Assembly (NCBI GenBank): GCA_028274825.1
Contig: JAQCMZ010000127.1
Coordinates: 1-5,138, forward strand
Direction of reading: 5' to 3'
Length of the DNA stretch: 5,138 nt
From: Haloferacaceae archaeon
GTDB taxonomy: Archaea; Halobacteriota; Halobacteria; Halobacteriales; Haloferacaceae
Position 1 is the stretch's first letter; each line of letters begins with the position of its first letter. The translations under genes were made by a program, and so were the position numbers. The notes beneath the pieces are model-generated. The model did no database searches. It had not been told where the DNA came from and saw nothing but the letters and a program-made list of their open reading frames with translations. Below, one piece after another: positions 5,137 through 5,138 of the stretch.

Positions 5137-5138
5137 AT

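Larger units (their letters stand above)
4828..5138. other. Gene-free stretch with IS-end debris and inverted repeats
   Basis: No convincing coding region lies here. Open frames exist on both strands, but their translations are rich in Arg, Pro and Gly and resemble no family I know, as expected of GC-rich non-coding DNA. A weak TGAGG...CCTCA hairpin follows the tubulin-like gene (4839-4856) without a T-run. The rest holds the IS right-end-like segment and the terminal inverted repeat listed separately. A gene starting beyond the window end is possible. Confidence 0.6.

Noticed and set aside
1..5138. CRISPR array or tRNA gene
   Set aside because: No regularly spaced direct repeats and no tRNA T-arm or anticodon-arm pattern were seen by eye on either strand.

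Overview
The window looks haloarchaeal. Its proteins are acidic, much of the DNA is GC-rich, start regions carry archaeal TATA boxes with almost no leader, and the mobile-element remnants (a DUF2080-type small protein followed by an IS1341-type TnpB) are of a kind common in Halobacteria. No rRNA, tRNA or CRISPR array is visible.

Layout. (1) Bases 1-408 hold the C-terminal part of a TrkA/RCK-type nucleotide-binding regulator of potassium transport, cut by the window edge. (2) Bases 523 to about 780 hold an unrecognised gene whose 3' end is lost at a junction with an insertion sequence. (3) From about 780 to 1335, mainly on the minus strand, lies the debris of an IS200/IS605 (IS1341-type) element: a small DUF2080-like gene whose expected end is out of frame, the first quarter of a TnpB gene, and a long imperfect hairpin. 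(4) Bases 1371-4827 hold the main content, a two-gene plus-strand cassette. The first gene encodes a single-pass membrane protein with a large cytoplasmic part containing a predicted helical/coiled-coil region. The second encodes a divergent FtsZ/tubulin-superfamily GTPase carrying a C2H2-like zinc finger at its extreme N-terminus. Each gene has its own TATA-like promoter. (5) Bases 4828-5138 have no convincing gene. They hold a perfect GC-rich hairpin and flanking sequence resembling the right end (and guide-RNA region) of haloarchaeal tnpB elements, but with no tnpB, plus a second perfect inverted repeat at the window end.

How it may work. The tubulin-like protein keeps the GTP-binding glycine loops and an acidic pair in the T7-like loop, so it probably binds GTP and may hydrolyse it on polymerisation. 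Its neighbour offers a membrane anchor with a cytoplasmic helical domain. The inference is a membrane-associated cytoskeletal or membrane-remodelling module distinct from the division FtsZ and from CetZ. Non-canonical FtsZ-like families with a proposed membrane-remodelling role have been described computationally (Makarova and Koonin 2010, FtsZl families). The unusual parts here are the zinc-finger fusion and this particular membrane partner. IS debris on both sides, and a lower GC content in the row of the membrane-protein gene that was counted, suggest an accessory, horizontally moved cassette.
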